Shown here: positions 8,884 to 17,314 of the stretch, one piece after another
Position numbering within the stretch: the stretch's first letter is position 1
How the letters are laid out: every line of letters starts with the position of its first letter
Position numbers and translations under genes: made by a program
Notes under the pieces: generated by a model
What the model was told of the DNA's origin: nothing
Seen by the model: the letters and a program-made list of their open reading frames with translations, nothing else
Databases searched by the model: none
Assembly: GCA_029262355.1 (NCBI GenBank)
Contig: JAJCZO010000268.1
Coordinates: 1 to 33,533 of the forward strand
Direction of reading: 5' to 3'
From: Deltaproteobacteria bacterium
GTDB taxonomy: Bacteria > Desulfobacterota > Binatia > UBA12015
Length of the DNA stretch: 33,533 bases

Positions 8884-9690
8884 ATGCCCGAACTCGTCCA
8901 ATTGACCCGACCCTCCGACGGGGTTGCCCTCATCGAGCTGAATCTGGCCGACATTGGTGGGTTCGTTTCCTGGAAGGGTGTGGGAGCGCTCGCCGATGCA
9001 CTCCAAGAGGCCCGGGAAGGGGGCGCACGGATCGCAGTTCTCGCCTCGGCCTTCGACGGTCACTGGTATGAGCATGCATGGCTTCCCGATCTCTGGAACA
9101 CCGTGACAGGTCAGGCGACGAGCGCACCGGCCGAAGGGTGGTTTCGGGCGCTCGTCGAGATCGCCTCGCCCGAGGTCGTGACGATTGCCGCTGTCTCCGG
9201 TGACTGCGCCGGTGGAGGTGCGGAGCTCGGGTGGGCCTGCGATCTCCGCGTCGCCGAGGAGCAGGCAACCTTCCGTCAGCCCGAGGTCCTGCTGGGTCTG
9301 ACGACCGGTATTGGTGGAACCGCACGCCTGGCGCGTCTGGTGGGCCGCACCGTTGCGGCGGAAATGGTGCTCGACGGTGGTCCGGTGGCGGCGCGCCGAA
9401 TCTACGAGCTCGGTGGTGTGAATCGCGTCGTGCCGACGGGGACGGCAGTCTCCGCGTCACTGGAGTGGGCCGGGCGCCTCGCGGAGAGGCCTCCGGCGGC
9501 GCTCGTCGCGCTCAAGCAGATTCTGAACGACAGTGACGACCTCTCGCTCACCGACGCGCTTGGCAACGAGCAGGCTCTCTTCCAGAAGATCGCGGCCACG
9601 CCCGAGGCGATCGAGCGAATGCAGCGCACTCAGGCACGCTTTGATGCCGGCGAACCGATTCGTAAGGTCTACGGACCACCTCGGTCCTGA
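8884..9690 (+). CDS. Enoyl-CoA hydratase/isomerase (crotonase) family protein
   Basis: I use ATG 8884, preceded by GAGGAGAGAAG, giving 268 aa; the frame is open further upstream to 8776 but that part overlaps purM. The crotonase core is clear: VSGDCAGGGAELGWACDLRV (residues 105-123) with Glu114 at the first catalytic position, and RQPEVLLGLTTGIGGTARL with Glu134 at the second. The first oxyanion-hole loop, normally FSAGADL-like, reads FDGHWYEHAWLPDL here, which is unusual and may alter substrate preference. Members hydrate, isomerise, hydrolyse or decarboxylate acyl-CoA thioesters. Its position two genes after a CoA-transferase supports acyl-CoA metabolism. The exact reaction cannot be stated. 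Confidence 0.9.
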   Translation: MPELVQLTRPSDGVALIELNLADIGGFVSWKGVGALADALQEAREGGARIAVLASAFDGHWYEHAWLPDLWNTVTGQATSAPAEGWFRALVEIASPEVVTIAAVSGDCAGGGAELGWACDLRVAEEQATFRQPEVLLGLTTGIGGTARLARLVGRTVAAEMVLDGGPVAARRIYELGGVNRVVPTGTAVSASLEWAGRLAERPPAALVALKQILNDSDDLSLTDALGNEQALFQKIAATPEAIERMQRTQARFDAGEPIRKVYGPPRS

Positions 9691-9711
9691 GGCGGGCGAA
9701 GGGGTACACAG

Positions 9712-10566
9712 ATGAGCTCGGTACTGCGTTGGCAGGTCGGTGACGTCAAGATTACGCGGGTGCAGGAGTACGAGGCGCCGGGGATTGGATTCATTTTGCC
9801 CGACGCGACGCGAGAAAATCTCGCGGAGATTGCCTGGCTCGGTCCGTACCTCAACCAGCGAGGCGACGCGGTCGGCAGCGTACACTCGCTCATCCTCGAG
9901 GTGGGGGAGCGCCGGATCGTCGTCGATACCTGCGTAGGAAACGACAAGTCGCGAATGCCATTCAAGATGTGGCACATGCGACAAGGACCGTTCTTGTCCG
10001 ACCTCGAGTCGGCCGGGTTCCCGATCGACACGGTCGATACCGTCGTTTGTACGCACCTCCACACCGACCACGTGGGCTGGAACACGCGGCTCGAGGGCGA
10101 TCGATGGGTGCCGACGTTCATCAACGCGCGCACGGTCATGACGCGCGAGGAGTGGGAGCACTGGTCTCGGACGGATGTCGAGCAGATGGTCGCAACGGTC
10201 GGGGACTCGGTGCGGCCTCTCTTTGAGGCAGATCTGGTCGACTTGGTCGACATGGATCACGAGGTGGCAGACGGAGTGCGCTTTGAGCCCACGCCGGGGC
10301 ACAGCCCGGGGCACGTCGCGGTGCGCATCGAGTCTCGCGGCGAGCGGGCGGTCATCACGGGCGATCTCGTTCACCACCCGGCCCAATTCGCGCGCCCGGG
10401 GTGGAAGAACAACGCCGACAGCGACGCGACACAGGCCGACGCGACCCGTCGGGACTTCATGGCGCGCTACGCAGACACGCCGACGTTGGTGATTGGCACC
10501 CACTTTTCGGGTCCGACAGCGGGCCGACTCGTGCGCGATGGCGATTCGTATCGGCTCGACGGCTGA
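9712..10566 (+). CDS. Metallo-beta-lactamase-fold hydrolase
   Basis: The 284-aa protein starts at ATG 9712 after GAAGGGG. The complete binuclear metal set is present: THLHTDH (His115, His117, Asp119, His120), His197 in PGHSPGH, Asp218 in TGDLVHH and His264 in GTHFSG. The GDLVHHPAQ stretch is typical of the lactonase/organophosphate-hydrolase branch of this superfamily rather than glyoxalase II or RNase Z. There is no signal peptide, so the enzyme is probably cytosolic. It lies 21 nt after the crotonase gene and is the last gene before a hairpin, so it likely ends this operon. It may hydrolyse a lactone or thioester intermediate, but the substrate is not known. Confidence 0.9.
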   Translation: MSSVLRWQVGDVKITRVQEYEAPGIGFILPDATRENLAEIAWLGPYLNQRGDAVGSVHSLILEVGERRIVVDTCVGNDKSRMPFKMWHMRQGPFLSDLESAGFPIDTVDTVVCTHLHTDHVGWNTRLEGDRWVPTFINARTVMTREEWEHWSRTDVEQMVATVGDSVRPLFEADLVDLVDMDHEVADGVRFEPTPGHSPGHVAVRIESRGERAVITGDLVHHPAQFARPGWKNNADSDATQADATRRDFMARYADTPTLVIGTHFSGPTAGRLVRDGDSYRLDG

Positions 10567-10570
10567 AGAC

Positions 10571-10616
10571 CGCCCGAGACCAAGCCTCTTTCCCTTTGGG
10601 GTGAAGCTCTCGGGCG
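10571..10616 (+). terminator. Inverted repeat after the MBL-fold gene, possible transcription terminator
   Basis: A perfect 9-bp inverted repeat, CGCCCGAGA (10571-10579) and TCTCGGGCG (10608-10616), starts four bases after the stop codon. The 28-nt loop can pair further (CCAA with TTGG). No T-run follows, so it does not fit the classical intrinsic form; a hairpin terminator of the U-less kind or an mRNA 3' end stabiliser would fit. The spacer up to 10856 shows no gene. Confidence 0.4.
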
Positions 10617-10856
10617 ACCGTCCCTGACCGAAGCGGCAGGATGCCGCGTTCGGCGGGCGTAGCTCTGTCGCCACACACGTGGCGAAACGGCCACACTCGG
10701 GCGGTCTCCCTCCTTTCGACGGCCCGGCGTTCGGCCCCGAGGGCCCCGGCACGGATCTTGGAGTTCCTCTCCGGTGTTCTCCTGTCAGACCCGCCCCCTG
10801 CTCGCGTGGGGCGCCGTCCGCAGCCTCGTCGAAGGCGATCGCGGAAAGGGATTCGC

Positions 10857-11801
10857 ATGACCGATCTCCAGAAGTTCTTTCAGTATTCGACGGCGTTCGA
10901 GTTCGCCTACGCGACCGACTCGTGGGAGTCGCTCGCGGAGCTGTTCGATCCGGCCGCGAAGCACGAGTGCCTCGATGCGGGCCCTCTGACCTTCGACGAC
11001 CATGGCCGCGATGCCGTCGTGCGGGGGTTTCGATCCGTCCTCCACGCGGTCGACCGCAGGTTCGATGTTCGCATTCCGGAAATCACCCGGGGGCCCGAAG
11101 TGCGCGGCGACGGGATCTGGATGCGATTTCGTCTGACGCTGCGCCATCCGGGGCTCCCGGATCTGGTCCTCGAGGGCGAGCATCTCACGACGTATCGCGA
11201 CGGGCTCATTACCTCGATCGTCGAGACGCTGCAGCCGGGGCAAGGGCAAGAGGCGGCCCGGTACTTCGTGCACCACGAGGTGGAGCTGCGGGCGCCTGGC
11301 TCGCCGTTCGTCGCACCCGCTCGCTCGAGTGACCAGAGCGAGCTCGAGCTGGCCGTGAAGCGTTCGCTCGTCCGCGCCTACGGCGCAGCGAAGAGTCGGC
11401 AAGACATCGGCGCGGCCCTGTCGATCTGTCACGAGTCGTTTCGGCTGGAGACGATCTCGTTCGGACTCGAGGCAAAGGACCGCGCGGAGGCCGAGCTTCA
11501 TCTGCAGGTCTTCTTCGGGGCGTTCCCCGACTATCGGGTCACGATGGACAGCCTCGCCGACGACGGGTCGTCGATTTCGTGCTGGGGGACGGCGTACGTC
11601 ACTTTCGCTGGCGAGTTTCTCGGCCTCGCGCCAACGGGAAGAGAGGCGCAGGTTCCCTTTGCGTGCGTATTCGATTTTCAGGACGGTCTGCTCGGCCGCG
11701 AGCGCTTCTTTTTCGACCTGGCGGTTCTCTGTCGTCAGGTCGGTGTCTCGATCGATGCGGCCGATCAGGCTCTCGAGAGCGTGCGCGGCGACGTGGTCTG
11801 A
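10857..11801 (+). CDS. Protein with two SnoaL-like (NTF2-fold) domains
   Basis: The start is ATG 10857, nine nt after GGAAAGGG; the frame extends upstream to 10641 but that part has no family character. The 314-aa protein looks like two NTF2-fold units. The first is about 1-135 (FFQYSTAFEFAYATDSWESL, the ubiquitous aromatic/acidic opening of SnoaL-like proteins). The second is about 160-305, where FPDYRVTMDSL, GEFLGLAPTGREAQVPF and FFFDLAVLCRQVG match the SnoaL/ester-cyclase branch. That branch catalyses aldol cyclisations in polyketide pathways or acts on small hydrophobic substrates. No polyketide genes are nearby, so function is open. The VOC gene follows after 44 nt. Confidence 0.85.
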   Translation: MTDLQKFFQYSTAFEFAYATDSWESLAELFDPAAKHECLDAGPLTFDDHGRDAVVRGFRSVLHAVDRRFDVRIPEITRGPEVRGDGIWMRFRLTLRHPGLPDLVLEGEHLTTYRDGLITSIVETLQPGQGQEAARYFVHHEVELRAPGSPFVAPARSSDQSELELAVKRSLVRAYGAAKSRQDIGAALSICHESFRLETISFGLEAKDRAEAELHLQVFFGAFPDYRVTMDSLADDGSSISCWGTAYVTFAGEFLGLAPTGREAQVPFACVFDFQDGLLGRERFFFDLAVLCRQVGVSIDAADQALESVRGDVV

Positions 11802-11845
11802 GGAGCCGTCGTCCGTTGCAAACCGCGGCTTGTCGGTGTCAAGGT

Positions 11846-12304
11846 ATGGCGATGAACCTGAAGGCCATTTTTCACGTCGCCGTGAACTGCACGGACTTCG
11901 CGCGGTCGCGCACCTTCTATGAGGCTCTTGGCTTCCAGGCCGTGTGGGAGGTTCCGGAGAACGGAACCGATGAGATCGCCGCTGCCTGCGGATTCACCGA
12001 GTACAAGATCAAGGGCGCATTGATGGCTCTCCCGGGTGAGTCGACCCTGATTGACCTCCTCGAATGGCAGGCGCCGCACGACCACACCCCGCCGTATCCG
12101 GATATTGCCCGCCTCGGCATCGCCCGGATTGCGCTCCACACGACCGATCTCGACGCCGACATGGCTGAGCTGAAGAAGCTCGATGCCGAGTTCATCGGCC
12201 CGCCGGCCACTGTCGCTGGCCTCGGCACCGCCGGCACACGCTTCGTATGCTTCAAGGATCCCGACGGCACGATTCTGGAGCTCGTCGAGGTGCTCGAGGG
12301 TTGA
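11846..12304 (+). CDS. Glyoxalase/bleomycin-resistance/dioxygenase (VOC) superfamily protein
   Basis: I take ATG 11846 (152 aa); the frame reads further up to 11579, but that stretch overlaps the previous gene. Two beta-alpha-beta-beta-beta modules are seen: FHVAVNCTDFARSRTFYEAL with His10 and LLEW with Glu73, then ARIALHTTDLDADMAEL with His98 and FKDPDGTILELVE with Glu145. This H/E/H/E arrangement is the metal-binding set of glyoxalase I-like enzymes. The family includes isomerases, epimerases, ring-cleaving dioxygenases and resistance proteins, so no specific reaction is assigned. It is probably cotranscribed with the preceding SnoaL-like gene. Confidence 0.88.
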   Translation: MAMNLKAIFHVAVNCTDFARSRTFYEALGFQAVWEVPENGTDEIAAACGFTEYKIKGALMALPGESTLIDLLEWQAPHDHTPPYPDIARLGIARIALHTTDLDADMAELKKLDAEFIGPPATVAGLGTAGTRFVCFKDPDGTILELVEVLEG

Positions 12305-12325
12305 CGCGCCCGGCGCAGGGGCGCG
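12305..12325 (+). terminator. GC-rich hairpin directly after the VOC gene stop
   Basis: A perfect 7-bp stem, CGCGCCC (12305-12311) and GGGCGCG (12319-12325), closes a 7-nt loop right after the TGA. No T-run follows. A second, weaker inverted pair, GAGGTC/GACCTC (12396-12401 and 12414-12419), overlaps the stop of the convergent MFS gene, so the 113-base spacer has a hairpin at each end. Confidence 0.4.
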
Positions 12326-12417
12326 CGGTCCATCAAGGGCTTCCTGCCGACGTGGCGACCGAGACGACGCCGCGATCCCGAATCGAGGGGCAAGCGAGGT
12401 CCAGCCCCGCGGCGACC

Positions 12418-13737
12418 TCAGCGCGTCGCTCGTCCGAAGGTCGGGCGCAAATCGGGTAGTCGCGCGTAGAGCGCCAGGAGCAGTGCGCTCAGCCCGACGC
12501 CGACGGCGAAGAACACGATGAAGTGATCGAGATTCAACCCCGGAGCTGGTCCGTCCTCCTTGAGTGCCAATCCCCACAGCATCGGTGCGATCCCTGCGAG
12601 GAGGCCGAGTGCCGCTGTGAAGATCGCCATGGTGATCGGCCGATCCGCCTCCCCCGAGAGCTCTGGAAGGTAGGTGAAGTGCGTGACGTTGTTCATGCCC
12701 ACGCCCATGCCGAAGACGAAGTACGCCGCACCCAGCCAAGGGAGAAGGCTGTCTGCGCCGTTCAACAGTGCGAGCCAGAAGAGCTCGACGATCCCGATCA
12801 GGGCGATGGAGATCTGAAAGAATCGTCGAAGGGGAAAGCGATCGATCAGGTGGCGGATGCTCGCCGTTCCTAGGATCTGACCGCCGAACTGAGCGGCGGT
12901 GAAGACCATGATCTCGCTTGTCGGAACTCCGCCCGACACCTTCAAGTAGTACACGGTAAAGGCTACGAGCGACGACGTGACGATCGATCCGATCAGCTTG
13001 AGCAGGAGGTAGTGTCGGAACCGGCCGGCGGAGAGGCACAATCGTCGCGCCCGTCCGGCCATGGCACGTAGTGGAGGAGCTGTAGGTGCCGGCGCGGAGG
13101 GGAGGCGGGTGAGATTCCAGACCGCGAGGAGCGCGCCCGCGAGTGCTCCCATGTAGACGATGGTGAAGGCGGTGTGCGGAGGGAGACTCGCAAACAGCGC
13201 TGCGCACGTCAGTAGGGTTCCTACCCCAACGACACTCGTAATCGCTTGATCGGTTGCGAAGAATCGGCCGCGCAAACTGAGTGGGAGAATGGCCGCCATC
13301 CAAGGAAGGTGAGCCGCTGTGCCGAAGGCGCGGCAGAGGCAGAACCCGAACACGCTCATCACGAGCAGCGCCGGCATCCAGGGTGCGGGGGTGTCGAAGT
13401 CGACCCACACGAGGCCGAGCGGCACGAGAAGGAAAAGGGAGCGGGTCAGCCACGCGGTGATCATCTGCCGCTTGAAACCGAGGCGGGGGAGCGTTGCGGT
13501 CGCCACGACCTGAACCGGGAGGAGCAGAAAGACGAAAGACGATGCGAGTCCCACCTGAAACGCACTCGCACCGAGGTGCTGGGCGAGGAGCACCATCGGG
13601 GTGCCGAGCGCGATCATCCATGTGAGGCCGTTAAAGCCACCGAACCAGAAGCCCGGCCGAAACGGCCGCAGCGAGGTGGCGAGACTGCCCGTGGTCGGAC
13701 TCGTCGGCTCATCCGACACAAGAGGCGTCGTACTCAC
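12418..13737 (-). CDS. Major facilitator superfamily (MFS) transporter
   Basis: The 439-aa protein starts at GTG 13737 and consists almost entirely of hydrophobic segments separated by short charged loops, consistent with about 12 membrane helices. Examples are GLTWMIALGTPMVLLAQHLG near the start and FIVFFAVGVGLSALLLALYA near the end. The first cytoplasmic loop RLGFKRQMITAW stands where the MFS GxxxDRxGRR motif normally lies, but it is degenerate. It sits in the inner membrane; the substrate is unknown. It is divergent from the GntR regulator gene with 113 bases between, so it may be regulated by it and may serve the sugar locus to the right. That link is inference. Confidence 0.88.
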   Translation of the reverse strand: MSTTPLVSDEPTSPTTGSLATSLRPFRPGFWFGGFNGLTWMIALGTPMVLLAQHLGASAFQVGLASSFVFLLLPVQVVATATLPRLGFKRQMITAWLTRSLFLLVPLGLVWVDFDTPAPWMPALLVMSVFGFCLCRAFGTAAHLPWMAAILPLSLRGRFFATDQAITSVVGVGTLLTCAALFASLPPHTAFTIVYMGALAGALLAVWNLTRLPSAPAPTAPPLRAMAGRARRLCLSAGRFRHYLLLKLIGSIVTSSLVAFTVYYLKVSGGVPTSEIMVFTAAQFGGQILGTASIRHLIDRFPLRRFFQISIALIGIVELFWLALLNGADSLLPWLGAAYFVFGMGVGMNNVTHFTYLPELSGEADRPITMAIFTAALGLLAGIAPMLWGLALKEDGPAPGLNLDHFIVFFAVGVGLSALLLALYARLPDLRPTFGRATR

Positions 13738-13809
13738 TTCGGAAGGCTAGCGGTCGGCTCAGCGGGTCGCGACCGTGTCGTCACCACGAGTGTGTATCCC
13801 TGGCGAGGC

Positions 13810-13838
13810 TTGCCGGACAATTTATCCCGCTCTAGAGT
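13810..13838 (+). promoter_or_regulatory. Candidate promoter of the GntR gene with an AATTTATC element in the spacer
   Basis: TTGCCG (13810-13815) and TAGAGT (13833-13838) are separated by exactly 17 nt and each match the sigma-70 consensus at four of six positions. The spacer contains GGACAATTTATCC, whose AATTTATC core recurs in the dehydratase promoter. The -10 lies only 12 bases before the ATG at 13851 and no Shine-Dalgarno sequence is present, so the transcript may be nearly leaderless. Confidence 0.4.
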
Positions 13839-13850
13839 GGCTTTCATCCC

Positions 13851-14642
13851 ATGAATCGAGCTCCAGCCAAGAAACCGGCGGCACGGCCGAAGCGTTCGGC
13901 GCCCGCACGGCGCCGTTCGGGACTTCTCGAGCGCGCGGTCGACGAGCTCGGAGCACGGATCACGCGGGGCGACTACGCGCCTGCGGCGTCGCTTCCGATC
14001 GAGAGCGAGCTCGTAGAGCAGCTCGAGGTCGGTCGCAATGTGGTGCGTGAGGCGGTGAAGGTCCTCGCGGGGAAAGGGCTCGTTCGTACGGGCCCCCGAG
14101 TAGGAACGCGCGTGCGTGCGCGAGCCGACTGGAACCTCCTGGACCCCGACGTGATCGCATGGACGGCACGCTCGAGCGCCGCCTTCGAGCCGATGCTGCG
14201 CGACTTGACGGAGGTGCGCCGGCTCTTCGAGCCTGCCGCGGCAGAGTTCGCGGCGTCGCGGGCAACGCGCAGGGAGGCCGCAGACCTTCTCGCGGCAGTT
14301 GAGGCAATGGAAGAAGCCGTGGGCGATCCCGAGCGGTCCCTCGAGGCGGATCTGGAGTTCCATCGTATTCTGCTCGGATCCGCGCACAACGTGGTGCTTG
14401 CCTCATTCCAGAACGTGATCTCCGCGCTGCTCCGCGCGGACTTCGAGATCGCGCAGCGACTTCCGGGTGCCTTCGCCGACTCCGTCGGAAGACATCGGCA
14501 AGTCGCGGAGGCGATTGCGGATCGGGCCGCCGCCCGTGCTCGTCGCGGCGCGGAAACGCTGATCGACGAGAACTGGCAGGATGTAGAGAGCGTCCTGTCG
14601 AAGAAGAAGCGCACGGGGCGAGGGCGCCCCCGGCGGAAATAG
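13851..14642 (+). CDS. GntR-family (FadR subfamily, FCD domain) transcriptional regulator, DgoR-like
   Basis: The 263-aa protein has a basic, Pro/Ala-rich N-terminal tail (1-22). The winged helix follows (about 24-90), with LPIESELVEQLEVGRNVVRE as the recognition region and GLVRTGPRVGTRVR as the wing. An all-helical FCD ligand domain completes it (about 110-250). The segment ADWNLLDPDVIAW between the domains is characteristic of the sugar-acid regulators related to DgoR. In the FCD domain Asp167, His171 and His215 are in the metal-binding positions; the usual third histidine is not evident. The C-terminus is a basic tail (KKKRTGRGRPRRK). It is expected to repress the facing sugar genes and release DNA on binding a sugar acid; the ligand is not known. 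Confidence 0.9.
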   Translation: MNRAPAKKPAARPKRSAPARRRSGLLERAVDELGARITRGDYAPAASLPIESELVEQLEVGRNVVREAVKVLAGKGLVRTGPRVGTRVRARADWNLLDPDVIAWTARSSAAFEPMLRDLTEVRRLFEPAAAEFAASRATRREAADLLAAVEAMEEAVGDPERSLEADLEFHRILLGSAHNVVLASFQNVISALLRADFEIAQRLPGAFADSVGRHRQVAEAIADRAAARARRGAETLIDENWQDVESVLSKKKRTGRGRPRRK

Positions 14643-14652
14643 CGCGGCTCGT

Positions 14653-14674
14653 CTGAAGGGTGCCCTGTCTTCAG
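14653..14674. terminator. Small hairpin between convergent GntR and dehydratase genes
   Basis: CTGAAG (14653-14658) and CTTCAG (14669-14674) form a perfect 6-bp stem with a 10-nt loop in the 28-base gap between the two convergent stop codons, overlapping the dehydratase stop. It lacks a T-run; a role in bidirectional termination is only a guess. Confidence 0.25.
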
Positions 14675-16380
14675 TGCGACTCCCGGGGAACCTCCGCGCC
14701 GCTGCCGCCGACCAGGAAGTCGAAGTCGACGCCGGTGTCGGCCTGCATGACGTGGTCGTGGAAGAGCCGAGCGTAGCCACGCGCGTGCTGTGTCTGTGGC
14801 GGCCGCCAAGCGGTGCGGCGCTTGGCGAGCTCCTCCTCGGCGACGTCGAGATGCAATCGGCGGGCGGCGACGTCCAACTCGATCTGATCACCGTTCTGGA
14901 CGAGGGCGAAGTCTCCCCCTGCCGCGGCCTCGGGCGCGGCATGGAGCACGACCGTTCCGTATGCCGTGCCGCTCATCCGAGCGTCTGAAATGCGTACCAT
15001 GTCCTTCACCCCGCGTTCGAGAAGCTTCGTCGGTAGAGCCATGTTGCCGACCTCCGGGAAGCCCGGGTAGCCCTTTGGTCCGCAGTTCTTCAATACGAGG
15101 ATGTCCTCAGGCTCGACGTCGAGGTCGGGAGAGTCGATCCGGGCCTTGAAGTCGTCGATGTCTTCGAACACGACGGCACGGCCACGATGCTGCATGAGTT
15201 CGGCAGTCGCGGCGGATGGCTTCAGGACGGCACCATTGGGGCAGATGTTCCCGCGGAGTACGGCGATGCCACCTTTCGATGAAACAGGTGCGTCGATCGG
15301 TTTGATCACGTCACGGTTGAAGCACTCGGCCTCCTCGCAGTTCTCGCCGATCGTGTTGCCGTTCACGGTCAGCGCGTTCTTGTGAATTCGGTCGCCGAGT
15401 TCGCGGAGCAGCGCGGGGATGCCGCCGGCGTAATAGAAGTCCTCCATCAGGTACTTGCCCGACGGCATCAGGTTCACGAGGCACGGGATGTCGCGGCCGA
15501 GTCGGTCCCAATCGTCGAGACTCAATTCGACGCCGATACGACCGGCGAGGGCGAGGAGATGGACGACGGCGTTCGTCGATCCGCCGATCGCCGCGTTGGT
15601 GATGACGGCGTTTTCGAAGGCCTCCCGCGTGAGGATCTGCGAGAGCCGGACATCGTCGTTTACCATCTCGACGATTCGCGTGCCGGCCATGTGTGCGAGC
15701 ACGGCTCGCCGAGAGTCCACCGCAGGGATGGCTGCGTTGCCGGGCATCCCGACTCCGAGGCTTTCGACCATCGATGCCATTGTCGACGCGGTACCCATGA
15801 CCATGCAATGGCCGGCCGATCGGGACATGCAAGCCTCGGCGTCCATGAACGCTTCGAGAGACATCTTGCCGGCGCGCACGTCTTCGCTGAACTCCCAGAC
15901 GGACGTGCCGGATCCGATCTGTTCTCCGCGGTAGTTGCCATTGAGCATCGGGCCGCCGGAGATCGTCACGGTGGGCAAGTCGCAGCTCGCCGCACCCATG
16001 AGGAGTGCGGGGGTCGTCTTGTCGCACCCTACCAATAGGACGACGCCGTCTACTGGGTTCGCCCGAATCGACTCTTCGACGTCCATCGAGACGAGGTTCC
16101 GAAACATCATCGTGGTCGGACGCATGAGGGTCTCCCCGAGCGACATCACGGGAAACTCGACCGGAAACCCGCCGGCCTCATACACGCCGCGCTTCACCCG
16201 CTCCGCCAGAATGCGAAAGTGCGCGTTGCAGGGCGTCAGCTCCGACCACGTGTTGCAGATGCCGATTACGGGGCGGCCGTCGAAAAGATGCGACGGCAGC
16301 CCCTGATTCCGCATCCAGCTCCGGTGGATGAATCCGTCGCGATCGGTCGGTCCGAACCAAGCGGTGCTGCGTCTCTTCAC
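14671..16380 (-). CDS. IlvD/EDD-family sugar-acid dehydratase, L-arabinonate dehydratase-like
   Basis: The 569-aa protein starts at GTG 16380 after GGGAGGA. It carries the [2Fe-2S] cysteines Cys51 (WSELTPCNAH), Cys119 (LLVGCDK) and Cys192 (AGHCMVMGTAS). Their spacing of 68 and 73 residues equals that of the characterised Rhizobium L-arabinonate dehydratase (59, 127, 200). Asp120-Lys121 match its Mg-binding Asp and carbamylated Lys, and Ser470 in DARMSGTAYG matches the catalytic serine. The enzyme removes water from a C5 or C6 aldonate to give a 2-keto-3-deoxy acid in the cytosol. Candidates are L-arabinonate, D-fuconate, L-fuconate, D-galactonate or D-xylonate; dihydroxyacid dehydratase (IlvD proper) is unlikely. 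It is divergent from the SDR gene. Confidence 0.92.
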   Translation of the reverse strand: MKRRSTAWFGPTDRDGFIHRSWMRNQGLPSHLFDGRPVIGICNTWSELTPCNAHFRILAERVKRGVYEAGGFPVEFPVMSLGETLMRPTTMMFRNLVSMDVEESIRANPVDGVVLLVGCDKTTPALLMGAASCDLPTVTISGGPMLNGNYRGEQIGSGTSVWEFSEDVRAGKMSLEAFMDAEACMSRSAGHCMVMGTASTMASMVESLGVGMPGNAAIPAVDSRRAVLAHMAGTRIVEMVNDDVRLSQILTREAFENAVITNAAIGGSTNAVVHLLALAGRIGVELSLDDWDRLGRDIPCLVNLMPSGKYLMEDFYYAGGIPALLRELGDRIHKNALTVNGNTIGENCEEAECFNRDVIKPIDAPVSSKGGIAVLRGNICPNGAVLKPSAATAELMQHRGRAVVFEDIDDFKARIDSPDLDVEPEDILVLKNCGPKGYPGFPEVGNMALPTKLLERGVKDMVRISDARMSGTAYGTVVLHAAPEAAAGGDFALVQNGDQIELDVAARRLHLDVAEEELAKRRTAWRPPQTQHARGYARLFHDHVMQADTGVDFDFLVGGSGAEVPRESH

Positions 16381-16414
16381 GACAGGAGTCCTCCCTCACT
16401 CGACAGACGAATGA

Positions 16415-17236
<822 letters not shown>

Positions 17237-17314
17237 TCCGCGCGTGGGGCGTGACGGTGGGTTGCTAGCACAATGACGGATCATTCTTCAGATCTCTCGG
17301 GCAGGGGGAACGCC

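Noticed and set aside
10741-10760. GGCCC-CGA-GGGCC hairpin in the spacer before the double-SnoaL gene
   Set aside because: The stem is only 5 bp and such pairs are frequent by chance in this GC-rich DNA.
11765-13621. 618-codon open frame on the minus strand overlapping the MFS, VOC and double-SnoaL genes
   Set aside because: Its product is Arg/Pro/Ser-rich without any family motif and lies over three well-supported genes; long spurious frames are expected at this GC content.
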